DNA from: an uncultured Erysipelotrichaceae bacterium | GTDB taxonomy: Bacteria > Bacillota_I > Bacilli_A > RF39 > UBA660 | Assembly (NCBI GenBank): GCA_902761685.1 | Contig: CACWLI010000008.1 | Span: 10,620 to 74,619 of the forward strand | Length of the DNA stretch: 64,000 nt | Direction: 5' to 3' | Shown: positions 35,383-45,707 of the stretch, piece after piece | How the letters are laid out: the number at the start of each line of letters is the position of its first letter | Numbering within the stretch: position 1 is the first letter of the stretch | The notes under the pieces: generated by a model | The model's input: only the letters and a program-made list of their open reading frames with translations | Told to the model about the DNA's origin: nothing | The model's database searches: none | Made by a program: the position numbers and the translations under genes

Positions 35383-35409
35383 AATAGTTCTAGTTGAACT
35401 ATTTTTTTT
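35381..35409 (+). terminator. Terminator after the small gene
   Basis: AAAATAGTTC, TAGTT loop, GAACTATTTT plus T-run. Confidence 0.85.
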
Positions 35410-35449
35410 AATAAAAATATGATATTATTATTTTAGGAGAGTAGGTAAT

Positions 35450-36598
35450 ATGGAAAAGGAAGAAAATAAAAAACTAAATACAAGAAAGTTAAATCAATTA
35501 TTAACACTTGGTAATAATATTGGAAAAATATTATATATACTTTTTATTATACTTTTAATATATGTATTAACATTAATATTTAGAGAATGGAAAGTGTTGT
35601 CATTTTTAGGAAAAATTCTTGCTATTATATCTCCGTTATTTATTGGATGGTTTATAGCATGGTTATTAAATCCTATGGTAAAAAAATTAACAGAAAAGGG
35701 TATGAAAAGAGGACTTGCAGTAGTCGTAGCTTATTTAGTTATGCTTGCAATAGTTGGTTTAATAATAGGATTTACTATTCCATCATTAGGTCAACAAATA
35801 AGTGATATAGTTGCTGCTGTACCTAAAATTGCTAATGATTTATCTGGATGGATTGATGATATTTTTGCAAAAATATCTGATTTAAGTTTACAAAATTTAG
35901 ATAATGTTAAATCTGCATTTATGTTAAAAATTCAAAATTTTGCAACAGGAATTCAAACAAATTTACCAGAAACAGCTGTGAATATTGTATCTAGTTTAGT
36001 TTCTGGTGTTGGAAAAATAGTAATAAGTTTAATATTAGGATTCTATATATTATTTGATTTTCATAAATTTTCTGAAGGATTTATTGGATTATTTCCTAAG
36101 AAAGCAAGAAGTGATGTTAGATATTTGTTAGACAAATTAGATGATAGTTTGTATTCATTTGTTAGTGGTACACTTTGGTTATCATTACTATTATTTGTTG
36201 TATCAGTTATAGGATTTTCAATTATAGGATTAAATGCACCAGTTTTAATTGCACTTGTGTGTGTTATTACTAATTTAATTCCATATATTGGTCCATATAT
36301 TGGTGCTGCAGTAGCTGGTGCTATTGGTTTTGCTGAAAGCCCATTAGTTGGAATATTAACATTAGTATTTATATTAATTGTTCAAACAATAGATGGAGAA
36401 GTTTTAAATCCACTTGTTATGAGTAAGAAGATGAATTTGAGTCCAATTACAATTATTATTTCATTATTGGTTTTTGAATATTTATTTGGTATAATTGGTA
36501 TGGTAGTAGCTACTCCAGTTGTAGCACTATTAAAAATAATATATGTTTTCCTAGATGAAAAATTCAATTTCTTTGGATTTTTAGGAAATGATGATTAA
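35450..36598 (+). CDS. AI-2E/PerM family transporter
   Basis: 382 residues with about eight hydrophobic segments and a central amphipathic region (about 120-180). Motifs near the C-terminus (LIPYIGPYIG, IQTIDGEVLNPLVMSKKMNL) are typical of the AI-2E transporter (UPF0118/PerM) family; members are permeases or Na+/H+ antiporters, and the substrate cannot be told. GGAGAG ribosome binding site. The next gene begins 16 bases after its stop. Confidence 0.88.
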   Translation: MEKEENKKLNTRKLNQLLTLGNNIGKILYILFIILLIYVLTLIFREWKVLSFLGKILAIISPLFIGWFIAWLLNPMVKKLTEKGMKRGLAVVVAYLVMLAIVGLIIGFTIPSLGQQISDIVAAVPKIANDLSGWIDDIFAKISDLSLQNLDNVKSAFMLKIQNFATGIQTNLPETAVNIVSSLVSGVGKIVISLILGFYILFDFHKFSEGFIGLFPKKARSDVRYLLDKLDDSLYSFVSGTLWLSLLLFVVSVIGFSIIGLNAPVLIALVCVITNLIPYIGPYIGAAVAGAIGFAESPLVGILTLVFILIVQTIDGEVLNPLVMSKKMNLSPITIIISLLVFEYLFGIIGMVVATPVVALLKIIYVFLDEKFNFFGFLGNDD

Positions 36599-36614
36599 TT
36601 GGAGGAAAAAAGAA

Positions 36615-37388
36615 GTGAAAAAGGAAATTATTAAAGAATATGATGGAAGATTATTAATACTTGATATTATGTTATATTGCATTATTGCTACTGCAGGCTT
36701 TATTTTATTAAATTTATCTAATGTAGAAATGTTAGATCCTGTCAAATATGCACCATCATTATTATTCGTATTTGGATTTTTCTCATTACTTGTATATTTT
36801 GCTAATAGAAAAAGAGGAGATTATGAATTATTAATTTTTGGATTTATTAATGTATGTGTAGCATCATTTATATTATTCTATACATCTTATCCTGATTCTG
36901 GATTTATTCTTGCTGATGCTGTATTAATTTATTCAATAGCAAATGTTATAAATAAAGGATATAGTTGTAAAAATTTAATTGGAAAAAAAGATATTAATTT
37001 CTTTCCAAAAGTTTCTATAACAATATTATTATTAATTCTTGGAGTATTAGTTGTATCTTCAATTTATAATAAAGTGGAAGTAGGATCATTAATTCTTGGT
37101 TATTACTTTATTATATTTGGTTTATTAAGTTTACTGGAACCACTTGTTATGATATTAACTAAAAATGTAAAAGTTGAAAATTTTATTTTAGATTTTCTAT
37201 CATATAATGAAGATGAAGTAGTAGAAGAAGATGAAGAAATAAAACCAAAAGAAGTTAAAAAAGAAAAAATAGAGTCAAATAAAAAGACTACTAGTAAATC
37301 AAGTGCTAAATCAGTTAGTTCTAAAACAACTAGTACAAAAACCATAAGAAAACCAAAACAAATAAAAAGTAAGACTATAAAAAAATAG
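36615..37388 (+). CDS. Multi-span membrane protein with lysine/serine-rich tail
   Basis: 257 residues from the GTG at 36615, chosen because GGAGG lies 9 bases before it and the longer in-frame ATG overlaps the upstream stop. Six hydrophobic segments (about 15-190) resemble HdeD/DUF308-type proteins. The C-terminal 60 residues are charged and low-complexity: an acidic patch, then Lys/Ser/Thr-rich (KTTSKSSAKSVSSKTTS). Probably a cytoplasmic, disordered tail. Function unknown. Confidence 0.65.
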   Translation: MKKEIIKEYDGRLLILDIMLYCIIATAGFILLNLSNVEMLDPVKYAPSLLFVFGFFSLLVYFANRKRGDYELLIFGFINVCVASFILFYTSYPDSGFILADAVLIYSIANVINKGYSCKNLIGKKDINFFPKVSITILLLILGVLVVSSIYNKVEVGSLILGYYFIIFGLLSLLEPLVMILTKNVKVENFILDFLSYNEDEVVEEDEEIKPKEVKKEKIESNKKTTSKSSAKSVSSKTTSTKTIRKPKQIKSKTIKK

Positions 37389-37398
37389 TCTTATTTTT
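37369..37398 (+). terminator. Terminator
   Basis: AAGACTAT, A-loop, ATAGTCTT and T-run; overlaps the stop of the preceding gene. Confidence 0.8.
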
Positions 37399-37405
37399 CT
37401 AGTAA

Positions 37406-37558
37406 AATTATGATGTTGTATTTAATGGAAAATTATATAATGGAAGAGAAGGATTCTTTAAATTTATAGCGGATTATTATAATGTTGACACAAGTAATTA
37501 TGCATCAGCTGAAAGTACTGTAGCAGAATATATATTTAACAAATATATTGAAGAATAA
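37406..37558 (+). pseudogene. Gene remnant without start codon
   Basis: An open frame of 50 codons between a TAA at 37403 and a TAA at 37556 has normal coding character (YDVVFNGKLYNG, FFKFIADYYNVD, STVAEYIFNKYIEE) but no ATG, GTG or TTG in frame. A proper terminator hairpin follows. It looks like the surviving 3' end of a deleted gene; no parent in this window. Confidence 0.5.
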
Positions 37559-37585
37559 AAAAGACTAATTGTTTAGTCTTTTTTA
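37557..37585 (+). terminator. Terminator after the remnant
   Basis: AAAAAGACTAA, four-base loop, TTAGTCTTTTT. Confidence 0.85.
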
Positions 37586-37620
37586 ATTATAATTAACATA
37601 TAAATTATTGAGGTGAAAAT

Positions 37621-37884
37621 ATGGATATAATTAAAGTATCAAGCAAAAGTATTTCTCAAAAGGTTGCTGGAAGTATCGCTAATTCATTTAGAGAGGGAGC
37701 AAGCCATGTAGAAATTCAAACTGTAGGAGCGGGTGCAGTTAATCAAGCAATAAAAGCTATTTCAATTGCAAGAGGTTTTGTAGCACCTCTGGGTAAAAAT
37801 TTAATATGTATCCCAGCATTCTATGATGTAATTATAGATGGAAAAGAGAAAACAGCAATTAAGATTCTAGTAGAAAGTAAATAA
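37621..37884 (+). CDS. spoVS: Stage V sporulation protein S
   Basis: 87 residues, the family length. KVSSKSISQKVAGSIAN, VGAGAVNQAIKAISIARGF and the final AIKILVESK are the SpoVS pattern. It is an Alba-like small protein needed for late sporulation in Bacillus, but also kept in some non-spore-formers. Single-gene unit with GAGGTGAAA ribosome binding site. Confidence 0.93.
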   Translation: MDIIKVSSKSISQKVAGSIANSFREGASHVEIQTVGAGAVNQAIKAISIARGFVAPLGKNLICIPAFYDVIIDGKEKTAIKILVESK

Positions 37885-37991
37885 ATAGACAAATAAGTCT
37901 TTTTATTTTGATTTAAAATGTAAAGAAGTTTAAAAATATAGAAAATGATAGTTAAATAGTGTATAATATTTCTATAAGTTGAGGTGATAAG

Positions 37992-38819
37992 ATGTTATCA
38001 AATATACTTAGTACTGCTACTAAAGTTTTAGATATAGCAATTGTATGGCTTATGTTTTATCAATTACTTAAGTATGCAAGAACTAACTTTAAATTAACAT
38101 TAATATTTAAGGGTGTAATAGCAATTGTTTTATTAAAATTATTTAGTGATTGGTTACATTTAAATACAGTAGGAATAATATTAGAATATGTTATTTCTTG
38201 GGGACCACTTGCTTTAATAGTTATATTTCAACCAGAAATTAGAAATGTTCTTGAAAGCATTGGTAGAACTCAATTACTTGGTCGTCATAAGACTTTAACG
38301 GTAGATGAAAGAGAAAAAATGGTATATGAAATAATTAATGCTGTTGAGTATTTGAAAAAGAATAAAATTGGAGCATTAATTGTTATTGAAAGAGATTATA
38401 GTTTAGCACAATTTATAGAACCAGCTAATAAGATATATGCAGATATTAGTAGCGAATTATTAATTTCTATATTCTTTCCAAATAATCCATTACATGATGG
38501 TGGAGTAATTATTCAAGGAGATAAAATAACTTGTGCAGGTAGTGTTTTTCCAACAAGTATGAATCCAACAATATCTAAAAGATTAGGTACTCGTCATAGA
38601 GCTGCATTAGGAATTAGTGAAATTAGTGATGCTATTGCATTAATAGTTAGTGAAGAAACTGGAAGAATTTCTATAGCTATTAAGAGTGAATTAAATTATA
38701 ATTTATCACTAGATGATGCAAAACTATTATTGCTTGAAGAATTACAACCTAAAAAAGAAACATTCTATGAAGTAGATGAAGAAAGTGAGAGTGATGAAGT
38801 TGAAGAAGCTAGTAAATAA
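37992..38819 (+). CDS. cdaA: Diadenylate cyclase CdaA
   Basis: 275 residues. Makes c-di-AMP from two ATP. Three N-terminal transmembrane segments (about 10-80) and a DAC domain with NNPLHDGGVII (DGA-type motif, here D-G-G) and GTRHRAALG (RHR motif). The C-terminal tail is acidic. Overlaps cdaR. In Bacillus a glmM gene follows; here the ribosomal stalk operon does. The central DGA motif is D-G-G, a common variant. Confidence 0.93.
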   Translation: MLSNILSTATKVLDIAIVWLMFYQLLKYARTNFKLTLIFKGVIAIVLLKLFSDWLHLNTVGIILEYVISWGPLALIVIFQPEIRNVLESIGRTQLLGRHKTLTVDEREKMVYEIINAVEYLKKNKIGALIVIERDYSLAQFIEPANKIYADISSELLISIFFPNNPLHDGGVIIQGDKITCAGSVFPTSMNPTISKRLGTRHRAALGISEISDAIALIVSEETGRISIAIKSELNYNLSLDDAKLLLLEELQPKKETFYEVDEESESDEVEEASK

Positions 38820-40179
38820 AATTCTCAAATTCTTTGGAAAGATATTTAAAATATTATATAGATTATTAGACATAATTATTATTACACCATTGTCTAAAGC
38901 AGCATATTTTATTGTTGATAAAATTAGTAATAAAAATGGTGCATTTGATAAATTTATTAACAATCCAAATACATTGATATATGTATCTCTTGCATGTGCT
39001 TTTGGTGTATTTATTATGGTTGATTATAAAGTTATTAATTTAACTGAAACAGAAGCTATTGTTCTTGCTAATCAACCTATTATTGCGGAGTATAATGAAG
39101 AAGCATATGTAGTAGAAGGAATTCCTGAAACTGGAGATATAGTTTTAATGGGAAGTAAGAGTAATTTATATCTTGCTGAGCAATTAGGAGATCATAAATT
39201 AACATTGGATTTAACTGATTTATCAGCTGGAACTAAAAAAGTAAAAGTTAAATATAATAACCCAATTAATCAAAATATTTTGGATTATAAGTTAGATCCA
39301 TCTACAGTTACAGTTGTTATTTATCCAAAAGTTAGTGAAGTAAGAGCATTATCTACTGATATATTAAATTTAGATAAATTAAATAGTACTTTGGTTGTTA
39401 GTTCAATTGATTTAGATAGAGATGAAGTAATAATTAAATCTTATAAAGAAAAATTAGAAACAGTTGGTAGTGTAAAAGCTATTGTTGATGTTAATGCCTT
39501 AAATGCAACTGCAGCTGGAACATATACTCTTGATAATGTTAAATTAATTGCATATGATCAAAAAGGTGCTGAAATGAGTGATATTGAGATTGTTCCTGGA
39601 ACGGTTAAAGCTACAGTAACAATTACATCGCCAAGTAAAGTTGTTCCAATTACAGTAGTACCTGTAGGAGAAGTTGCAAGTGGTAGTGCCATTGCTACAA
39701 TTACTCCAAATGTTACAACTGTTACATTATATGGAGAAGAAAATGTTCTTGATAATATTAAAGATATTAAAGTAGAAATAGATGTAGCAGGATTAACTGC
39801 TGATAAAACATATCAAGAAACAATTGTTAAGCCATCTGGTGTAAGATCAATGTCAGATACAAATGTAACAATTAAAGTAACAATGGAAAAAGAAACATCT
39901 AAAGAATTTAAAAATATTCCAATAACATTTGAAAATCTAGATACATCAAAATATAAAGTACAGGCAGCTAATGTCGATAGTACAAAGGTTGATGTTGTTG
40001 TAAAAGGTGTTTCATCAGTATTAAATAAATTAGATGCTAGTGATATTAAGGCATATGTTGATTTATCTAATTTAGAACCTGGAACACAAAGAGTACCAGT
40101 ATTTGTAACTGGAAATGATGTTAAGTTAAGTTATACATCTAGAACAACTATGATTGAAGTTGTAATATCTAAGAAGTAA
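38794..40179 (+). CDS. cdaR: CdaA regulator CdaR (YbbR-domain protein)
   Basis: 461 residues from the ATG at 38794; an ATG at 38776 in the same frame is less well placed. Overlaps cdaA by 26 bases. A hydrophobic segment near residue 55-75 is followed by four YbbR-type beta repeats of about 80-90 residues each (compare GTKKVKVKYNNP and PGTQRVPVFV). CdaR controls CdaA at the membrane. Confidence 0.9.
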   Translation: MKLKKLVNKILKFFGKIFKILYRLLDIIIITPLSKAAYFIVDKISNKNGAFDKFINNPNTLIYVSLACAFGVFIMVDYKVINLTETEAIVLANQPIIAEYNEEAYVVEGIPETGDIVLMGSKSNLYLAEQLGDHKLTLDLTDLSAGTKKVKVKYNNPINQNILDYKLDPSTVTVVIYPKVSEVRALSTDILNLDKLNSTLVVSSIDLDRDEVIIKSYKEKLETVGSVKAIVDVNALNATAAGTYTLDNVKLIAYDQKGAEMSDIEIVPGTVKATVTITSPSKVVPITVVPVGEVASGSAIATITPNVTTVTLYGEENVLDNIKDIKVEIDVAGLTADKTYQETIVKPSGVRSMSDTNVTIKVTMEKETSKEFKNIPITFENLDTSKYKVQAANVDSTKVDVVVKGVSSVLNKLDASDIKAYVDLSNLEPGTQRVPVFVTGNDVKLSYTSRTTMIEVVISKK

Positions 40180-40199
40180 CAAATGTTACTTCTTTTGTT
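40171..40199 (+). terminator. Terminator after cdaR
   Basis: AAGAAGTAAC, AAAT loop, GTTACTTCTT, short T-rich tail; overlaps the cdaR stop. Confidence 0.75.
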
Positions 40200-40239
40200 A
40201 TAAATGTAAAAAAAATACATAAAATAAACTAAAAAACAC

Positions 40240-40268
40240 TTTACAAACAAAAAAAAGTGTTATATAAT
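40240..40268 (+). promoter_or_regulatory. rplJ promoter
   Basis: TTTACA at 40240-40245 and TATAAT at 40263-40268, 17-base spacer. Confidence 0.75.
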
Positions 40269-40274
40269 CAAATG

Positions 40275-40376
40275 CGTGAAGTGACCAAAGACAGTAAGTA
40301 CAAACATAAATCTTACCGAGGAAACATATTTATAATGACGATTATAACGAGTTTCCTTGTCATGAGGAAACTTTTT
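40275..40376 (+). promoter_or_regulatory. L10 leader (autoregulatory ribosomal protein leader)
   Basis: Contains the conserved ACCAAAGACAGTAAGTAC core at about 40283-40300 and a final attenuator hairpin AGTTTCCTT/AGGAAACT (40350-40372) with T-run, 23 bases before rplJ. In Bacillota this RNA binds L10(L12)4 to repress rplJL. Confidence 0.85.
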
Positions 40377-40398
40377 AATTATATGAAAGGAGACTTAT

Positions 40399-40902
40399 AT
40401 GGCAAGTAAAGAGATTCTTAAACAAAAAGAAGCTACAGTTAAAGAAATAACTGATAAATTAGATAACTCTAAGACATTCTTGTTATTAAATTATCAAGGT
40501 TTAACAGTTAGTGAAATAGCTGAGTTAAGAAATAGTTTAAGAGAAGTAAATTCTGATATAAAAGTTTATAAAAATACTCTTATGAATTTAGCGCTAAAGA
40601 ATAAGAATATTGAATTAAATGATTATATGAGTGGACCAAATGCTTATCTTTTTGCTGATTCAATTATTGAGCCAATTAAAATTGTTAGTAATTTTGCAAA
40701 AGAACATCCTGCACTTGAAGTAAGAGTTGGATATATTGATAATGAAATAGTAGATACTAAAGTAATTGCTGAATATGCAACTATTCCAAGTATGGAAGGA
40801 TTACTTACAATGTTTGCTGGTGGTTTAATTGAACATGTAAGAAATTTAAGTATAGGACTTAATTTATATGCTGAAAAGTTAGAAAAAGGAGGAAATAACT
40901 AA
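40399..40902 (+). CDS. rplJ: 50S ribosomal protein L10
   Basis: 167 residues. Base of the ribosomal stalk; binds L7/L12 dimers through its C-terminal helix. [20 protein letters not shown] and [12 protein letters not shown] patterns are typical. AAGGAGA upstream; ATG overlaps follow with rplL. rplK-rplA, which usually precede it, are not adjacent. Confidence 0.96.
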   Translation: MASKEILKQKEATVKEITDKLDNSKTFLLLNYQGLTVSEIAELRNSLREVNSDIKVYKNTLMNLALKNKNIELNDYMSGPNAYLFADSIIEPIKIVSNFAKEHPALEVRVGYIDNEIVDTKVIAEYATIPSMEGLLTMFAGGLIEHVRNLSIGLNLYAEKLEKGGNN

Positions 40903-41276
40903 TGGCTAAAATTGAAAACAAAGATATTATTGAAGCTTTAAAAGAAAAAACTATTCTTGAAGTTAAAGAATTAGTTGATATGATGAAAGAAGAATTCGGA
41001 GTAGATCCAAGTGCTGTTGCTGTTGCTGCTGCACCTGCTGCTGCTGGTGAAGAAGAAAGTGCTGGAAGCGGAGTTAAGACAGTTGTTCTTAAAGAAGCTG
41101 GAGCTCAAAAATTACAAGTTATTAAAGTAATTAGAGAAGCTACTGGATTAGGACTTAAAGAAGCTAAAGATATCGCTGATGCTGGTGGAAATGTTAAAGA
41201 AGGAATTCCTGCTAGTGAAGCTGAAGAATTAAAAGCTAAATTAGAAGAAGCCGGAGCTACTGTAGAATTAGCATAA
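40902..41276 (+). CDS. rplL: 50S ribosomal protein L7/L12
   Basis: 124 residues. N-terminal dimerisation domain ([16 protein letters not shown]), Ala/Gly hinge, and C-terminal GTPase-binding domain ([15 protein letters not shown]). TAATG overlap with rplJ. Confidence 0.97.
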   Translation: MAKIENKDIIEALKEKTILEVKELVDMMKEEFGVDPSAVAVAAAPAAAGEEESAGSGVKTVVLKEAGAQKLQVIKVIREATGLGLKEAKDIADAGGNVKEGIPASEAEELKAKLEEAGATVELA

Positions 41277-41285
41277 TTTAATAAT

Positions 41286-41309
41286 AAGCCTACTAAGCTA
41301 GGCTTTTTT
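41286..41309 (+). terminator. Terminator/attenuator after rplL
   Basis: AAGCCTA, six-base loop, TAGGCTT plus T-run. Confidence 0.88.
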
Positions 41310-41333
41310 GCGTATTAGAAGAAGGAGAATTAT

Positions 41334-41927
41334 ATGAGTCATTATTTTGAAAATGATCAAAACTTAAAGAGTGAAATTAAAGAATTAAGTTATAAATATA
41401 ATTCTTCTTTTTTCACATTCTATAGTGATAATGGAGTGTTTAGTAAAAAGAGCATAGATTATGGAAGTAAATTGCTTCTTGAAACATATTTGTCATCTGA
41501 TAATGAAAGTAGAAAAGTATTAGATGTTGGATGCGGATATGGTTTTATTGGAATAGTTATTAGTGTTATTAACAATTCTTATGTTGATATGATAGATATT
41601 AATAAAAGAGCTATTCATTTAACAAAAAGAAATATAAAAAAGTATGATAGTTTTCAAGGAGACGCTTTTATAAGTGATGCTTATGAAAATATAACTAGTA
41701 AATATGATGTTATCATTACAAACCCACCTATTAGAGTAGGTAAAGATAAAGTATTAGAAATATTAGAAGGCGCTTTTGATTATCTAAATGATAATGGTTA
41801 TCTATATTATGTTATTAGAAAAGATCAAGGAGCCTTATCAATAAAAAAGATTTTAGAGAATAAAAGAACTGTAGAACTTATAAATAAAGACAAAGGATAT
41901 TTCGTTTATAGAATAAAAAAGTTATAA
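41334..41927 (+). CDS. RsmC/YbxB-like class I methyltransferase
   Basis: 197 residues. Motif I LDVGCGYGFIG and catalytic TNPPIRVGK (NPP) show an N-methyltransferase acting on an amino group of rRNA, of the YbxB/RsmC type (16S m2G). The position between rplL and rpoB is the same as ybxB in Bacillus. Confidence 0.9.
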   Translation: MSHYFENDQNLKSEIKELSYKYNSSFFTFYSDNGVFSKKSIDYGSKLLLETYLSSDNESRKVLDVGCGYGFIGIVISVINNSYVDMIDINKRAIHLTKRNIKKYDSFQGDAFISDAYENITSKYDVIITNPPIRVGKDKVLEILEGAFDYLNDNGYLYYVIRKDQGALSIKKILENKRTVELINKDKGYFVYRIKKL

Positions 41928-41943
41928 ATTTAATAAAAAAACA

Positions 41944-41973
41944 TTGACTTACTGGAATTTATTATGATAAAAT
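41944..41973 (+). promoter_or_regulatory. Possible rpoB promoter
   Basis: TTGACT at 41944-41949 and TAAAAT at 41968-41973, 18-base spacer, leaving a 5' leader of about 65 bases. Confidence 0.55.
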
Positions 41974-42044
41974 TTTATATTGCAGTACATTTGTTTTATT
42001 TATAAAATTTGTGTTCTTTAAAAATTTAGGATTGGGGTGAAATA

Positions 42045-45000
42045 GTGGCATACAAAACAGTTAAATTTGGTGACCATAGAGAAAGAAGAAGTTTCTCAAC
42101 AAAGCGTAGTACGCTAGAATTATCTAACTTATTAGAAGTTCAGAAGGATTCATTTAACTTATTTTTAAAGGAAGGAATTAAGGAAGTATTTGATGATATT
42201 TTCCCAGTTGAAAGTTTTTCAGGTTCATTATCACTTGAATTTGGTGATTATTATTTTGATGAGCCTAAATATACTGTTAAGGAAAGTAAAGAAAGAAAAG
42301 TTACTTATTCTGCACCATTAAAGGTAAAAGCTAGACTTTTCATTAATGAAACAGGAGAAGTAAAAGAACAAGAAATATTTTTAGGCGATATGCCTCTTAT
42401 GACAGATACTGCATCATTTATTATTAATGGTGCTGAAAGAGTTATTAACTCTCAACTTGTTATGGGACCATCTTGTTATTATAAAAATGAAATTGATAAG
42501 AATGGTAGAAATATTATTTCAAGTGAAGTACGTCCAAATAAAGGAACTTGGCTAGAATATGAATTAGATGCCAGGGGTATTTTGTATGTAAGAATTGATA
42601 GAACTCGTAAAGTTACAGTTACTACATTATTACGTGCATTAGGACTTTCATCAAATGAAGAAATATTAGAATTATTTGGTCAAGATGAATATTTAATTAA
42701 TACTTTAGAAAAAGATTCTACTAAGAATACTGATGAAGCGTTAATTGAAATTTATGAAAAATTAAGACCAGGTGAACCAGCTACTTTAGATTCAGCTAAA
42801 AACCAATTAATCGTTAGATTTTTTGATAAATTTAGATATGATTTAGGTAAAGTTGGTAGATATAAATTTAATAAGAAATTAAATGTTTTAGATAGATTAA
42901 TTAATAACAAAATAGCACAAGATATTAAAGTAGGCAAAGAAGTAATAGTTAAAAAAGGTACTGTTATAACTAAAGAAATTCTTGAAACAATTAGACCTTA
43001 TTTTGAAGAAGGTTATGGTGTTAAAGAAGTAACTATTAATGAAGAACTTGACACATATAATAAGATTCAAGAAGTTTTAGTATATGCTAATGATGGCTCT
43101 GAAAAAGTTATTAAAGTTATCGGTAATGATCAAACAATTGATACTAAGAGATTAACAATTTCTGATGTATATGCATCTTTATCATATTATATTTGTTTAT
43201 TATATGGTATTGGTAAATATGATGAAATTGATCACTTAGGAAATAGACGTGTAAGACAAGTTGGAGAATTAATTCAAAATCAATTTAGAATTGGTGTTGC
43301 ACGTATGGAAAGACAAATTAGAGATAAGATGTCTACTCAAGAAATTGATACAGTTACACCAAAATCATTAATTAATATTAGACCTGTAACTGCTGCTTTA
43401 AAGGAATTCTTTGGTAGTTCTCAATTATCAAAATTCATGGATCAAATAAATCCATTATCAGAATTAAATGATAAACGTAGACTTAGTGCTTTAGGTCCAG
43501 GAGGACTTTCTCGTGATAGAGCAGGTATGGAAGTTCGTGACGTTAATCCATCACACTATGGTAGAATTTGTCCAATTGAAACACCAGAAGGACAAAACAT
43601 TGGGCTTATTACATCACTTGCAAGTTATGCTAGAATTAATGAATATGGATTTATTATGACTCCATATAGAAAAGTTGTTAATTCAAGAATAACTGATGAA
43701 ATTGTGTATATGACTGCAGATGAAGAAGAAGACTATTATATTAGTCAAGCTACTATCGGGGCAGATAAAGATGGAAACATAACTGATGATATGGTTCCAG
43801 TTAGATATAATAAAGATAACATGATTGTTTCAAAAGATAAGGTTGATTATATAGATGTTTCACCATCTCAAATCGTATCTGTTACTACAAGTATGATTCC
43901 ATTTATGGAACATGACGATGCTAACAGAACATTGATGGGTGCTAACATGCAAAGACAAGCTGTACCTCTAATGATTACAGAAGCTCCAATTGTTGGAACT
44001 GGTGTAGAAGCTGCAATAGCAAGAGATTCAGGATGCTCAGTAGTTAGTGACATTGATGGTGTAGTTGAATATGTTGATGCTAAAAAGATTATAGTAAAAG
44101 GCTTAGAAGAAAAGAGAACTTATGAATTAATAAGTTATCAAAGAAGTAATAATGAAACTTGTTATAATCAAAGACCAATTGTTAAGAAAGGTGAACAAGT
44201 TCATAAAGGAGAAATTATTGCTGATGGACCTTCAACTGATAAAGGTGAAATAGCATTAGGTAAAAATGTAGTTGTAGCATTTATGACTTATAATGGTTAT
44301 AACTATGAAGATGCTGTTATTCTAAATGAAAGAATAGTTAAAGATGATGTTTATACTTCTATTCATATTGAAATGAAAGAAATTGAATGTCGTGATACTA
44401 AACTTGGACCAGAAGAATTCACAAGAGACATTCCAAACATTAGTGAAGAAGCTCGTAAGAATTTAGATGAAAATGGTATTGTTAGAATAGGTACTGAAGT
44501 TAAAGAAAATGATATATTAGTTGGAAAAGTTACTCCAAAAGGAATGCAAGAATTATCTAGCGAAGAAAAATTATTACATGCAATATTTGGAGAAAAGACT
44601 CGTGAAGTTAGAGACACTTCACTTCGTGTATCACATGGATGTTCAGGTATTGTACATGATGTACAAATATTTACTAAAGAAAACTCTGATGAACTTCCTG
44701 CTGGTGTATCAAAAGTAGTTAGAGTTTATATTGTTAAGAAGAGAAAGATTCAAGTTGGAGATAAAATGGCTGGACGTCATGGTAACAAAGGTGTTTGTTC
44801 ACTTATCTTACCTGAAGAAGATATGCCATATTTACCAGATGGTACTCCAGTTGATGTAATCTTAAACCCATTAGGTGTTCCTTCTCGTATGAACTTAGGA
44901 CAAATATTAGAATTACACTTAGGTATGGCTGGTAAGAAATTAGGAGTTCATTATGCTACTCCGATATTCAACAGTGCTACTGAAGAAGATATACAAGAAG

Positions 45001-45707
45001 AAACTAAAGAAGCAGGACTTGATCCAGACTATAAGACTTGGGTATATGATGGACGTACAGGTGAAAGATTCGATAAGAGAGTTTCAGTTGGTGTTATGTA
45101 CATGATTAGACTTGTTCATATGGTTGATGATAAGATTCATGCTCGTGCTACTGGACCATATAGTTTAGTAACACAACAACCACTTGGAGGAAAAGCTCAA
45201 TTTGGTGGTCAAAGATTCGGAGAGATGGAAGTTTGGGCATTATATGCATATGGTGCTGCTCATATCTTACAAGAAGTTATTACTGTTAAATCAGATGATG
45301 TTGTAGGAAGAGTTAGAGTTTATGAAGCATTAGTTAAAGGTAAACCAATTCCTGCTCCAGGAGTTCCAGAAAGCTTTAGAGTATTAATTAAAGAATTCCA
45401 AGCATTAGGATTAGATATTCAAATAATTGGAAAAGATGGAACACTAAAAGATATTAAGACATTAGAAGATGAAGAAGACAGAGATGATTCGCCAGTTTCA
45501 ATTGAAGAAATTGGAAAACAAGAAGAAGAACCTGAAGTAAGTGAACCAGAAGAAGATGAATCTGATTATGAAGATGTTCAAGAAGAAGATGATGAATTTG
45601 AAGATGATGAATTTGACGTTGAACCTACAGATGAAGATTTAGAATATACTGAGGAATATGGACTTGATGGTGATTATGAAGATGCATATGAGAGGGGTGA
45701 AGAATAA
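42045..45707 (+). CDS. rpoB: RNA polymerase beta subunit
   Basis: 1220 residues from GTG 42045 with GGGGTGAA upstream. Conserved beta motifs: [11 protein letters not shown] and [15 protein letters not shown] (rifampicin region), the nucleotide-site [10 protein letters not shown] and the C-terminal [20 protein letters not shown]. The last ~95 residues are very acidic (Glu/Asp-rich), a Bacilli feature but long here. TAATG overlap with rpoC. Confidence 0.98.
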   Translation: MAYKTVKFGDHRERRSFSTKRSTLELSNLLEVQKDSFNLFLKEGIKEVFDDIFPVESFSGSLSLEFGDYYFDEPKYTVKESKERKVTYSAPLKVKARLFINETGEVKEQEIFLGDMPLMTDTASFIINGAERVINSQLVMGPSCYYKNEIDKNGRNIISSEVRPNKGTWLEYELDARGILYVRIDRTRKVTVTTLLRALGLSSNEEILELFGQDEYLINTLEKDSTKNTDEALIEIYEKLRPGEPATLDSAKNQLIVRFFDKFRYDLGKVGRYKFNKKLNVLDRLINNKIAQDIKVGKEVIVKKGTVITKEILETIRPYFEEGYGVKEVTINEELDTYNKIQEVLVYANDGSEKVIKVIGNDQTIDTKRLTISDVYASLSYYICLLYGIGKYDEIDHLGNRRVRQVGELIQNQFRIGVARMERQIRDKMSTQEIDTVTPKSLINIRPVTAALKEFFGSSQLSKFMDQINPLSELNDKRRLSALGPGGLSRDRAGMEVRDVNPSHYGRICPIETPEGQNIGLITSLASYARINEYGFIMTPYRKVVNSRITDEIVYMTADEEEDYYISQATIGADKDGNITDDMVPVRYNKDNMIVSKDKVDYIDVSPSQIVSVTTSMIPFMEHDDANRTLMGANMQRQAVPLMITEAPIVGTGVEAAIARDSGCSVVSDIDGVVEYVDAKKIIVKGLEEKRTYELISYQRSNNETCYNQRPIVKKGEQVHKGEIIADGPSTDKGEIALGKNVVVAFMTYNGYNYEDAVILNERIVKDDVYTSIHIEMKEIECRDTKLGPEEFTRDIPNISEEARKNLDENGIVRIGTEVKENDILVGKVTPKGMQELSSEEKLLHAIFGEKTREVRDTSLRVSHGCSGIVHDVQIFTKENSDELPAGVSKVVRVYIVKKRKIQVGDKMAGRHGNKGVCSLILPEEDMPYLPDGTPVDVILNPLGVPSRMNLGQILELHLGMAGKKLGVHYATPIFNSATEEDIQEETKEAGLDPDYKTWVYDGRTGERFDKRVSVGVMYMIRLVHMVDDKIHARATGPYSLVTQQPLGGKAQFGGQRFGEMEVWALYAYGAAHILQEVITVKSDDVVGRVRVYEALVKGKPIPAPGVPESFRVLIKEFQALGLDIQIIGKDGTLKDIKTLEDEEDRDDSPVSIEEIGKQEEEPEVSEPEEDESDYEDVQEEDDEFEDDEFDVEPTDEDLEYTEEYGLDGDYEDAYERGEE

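Noticed and set aside
37887..37905. Hairpin after spoVS
   Set aside because: Only a four-base stem (AGAC/GTCT); too weak to call a terminator.
44521..44718. Alternative frame inside rpoB
   Set aside because: Shadow of rpoB; no independent start signal.
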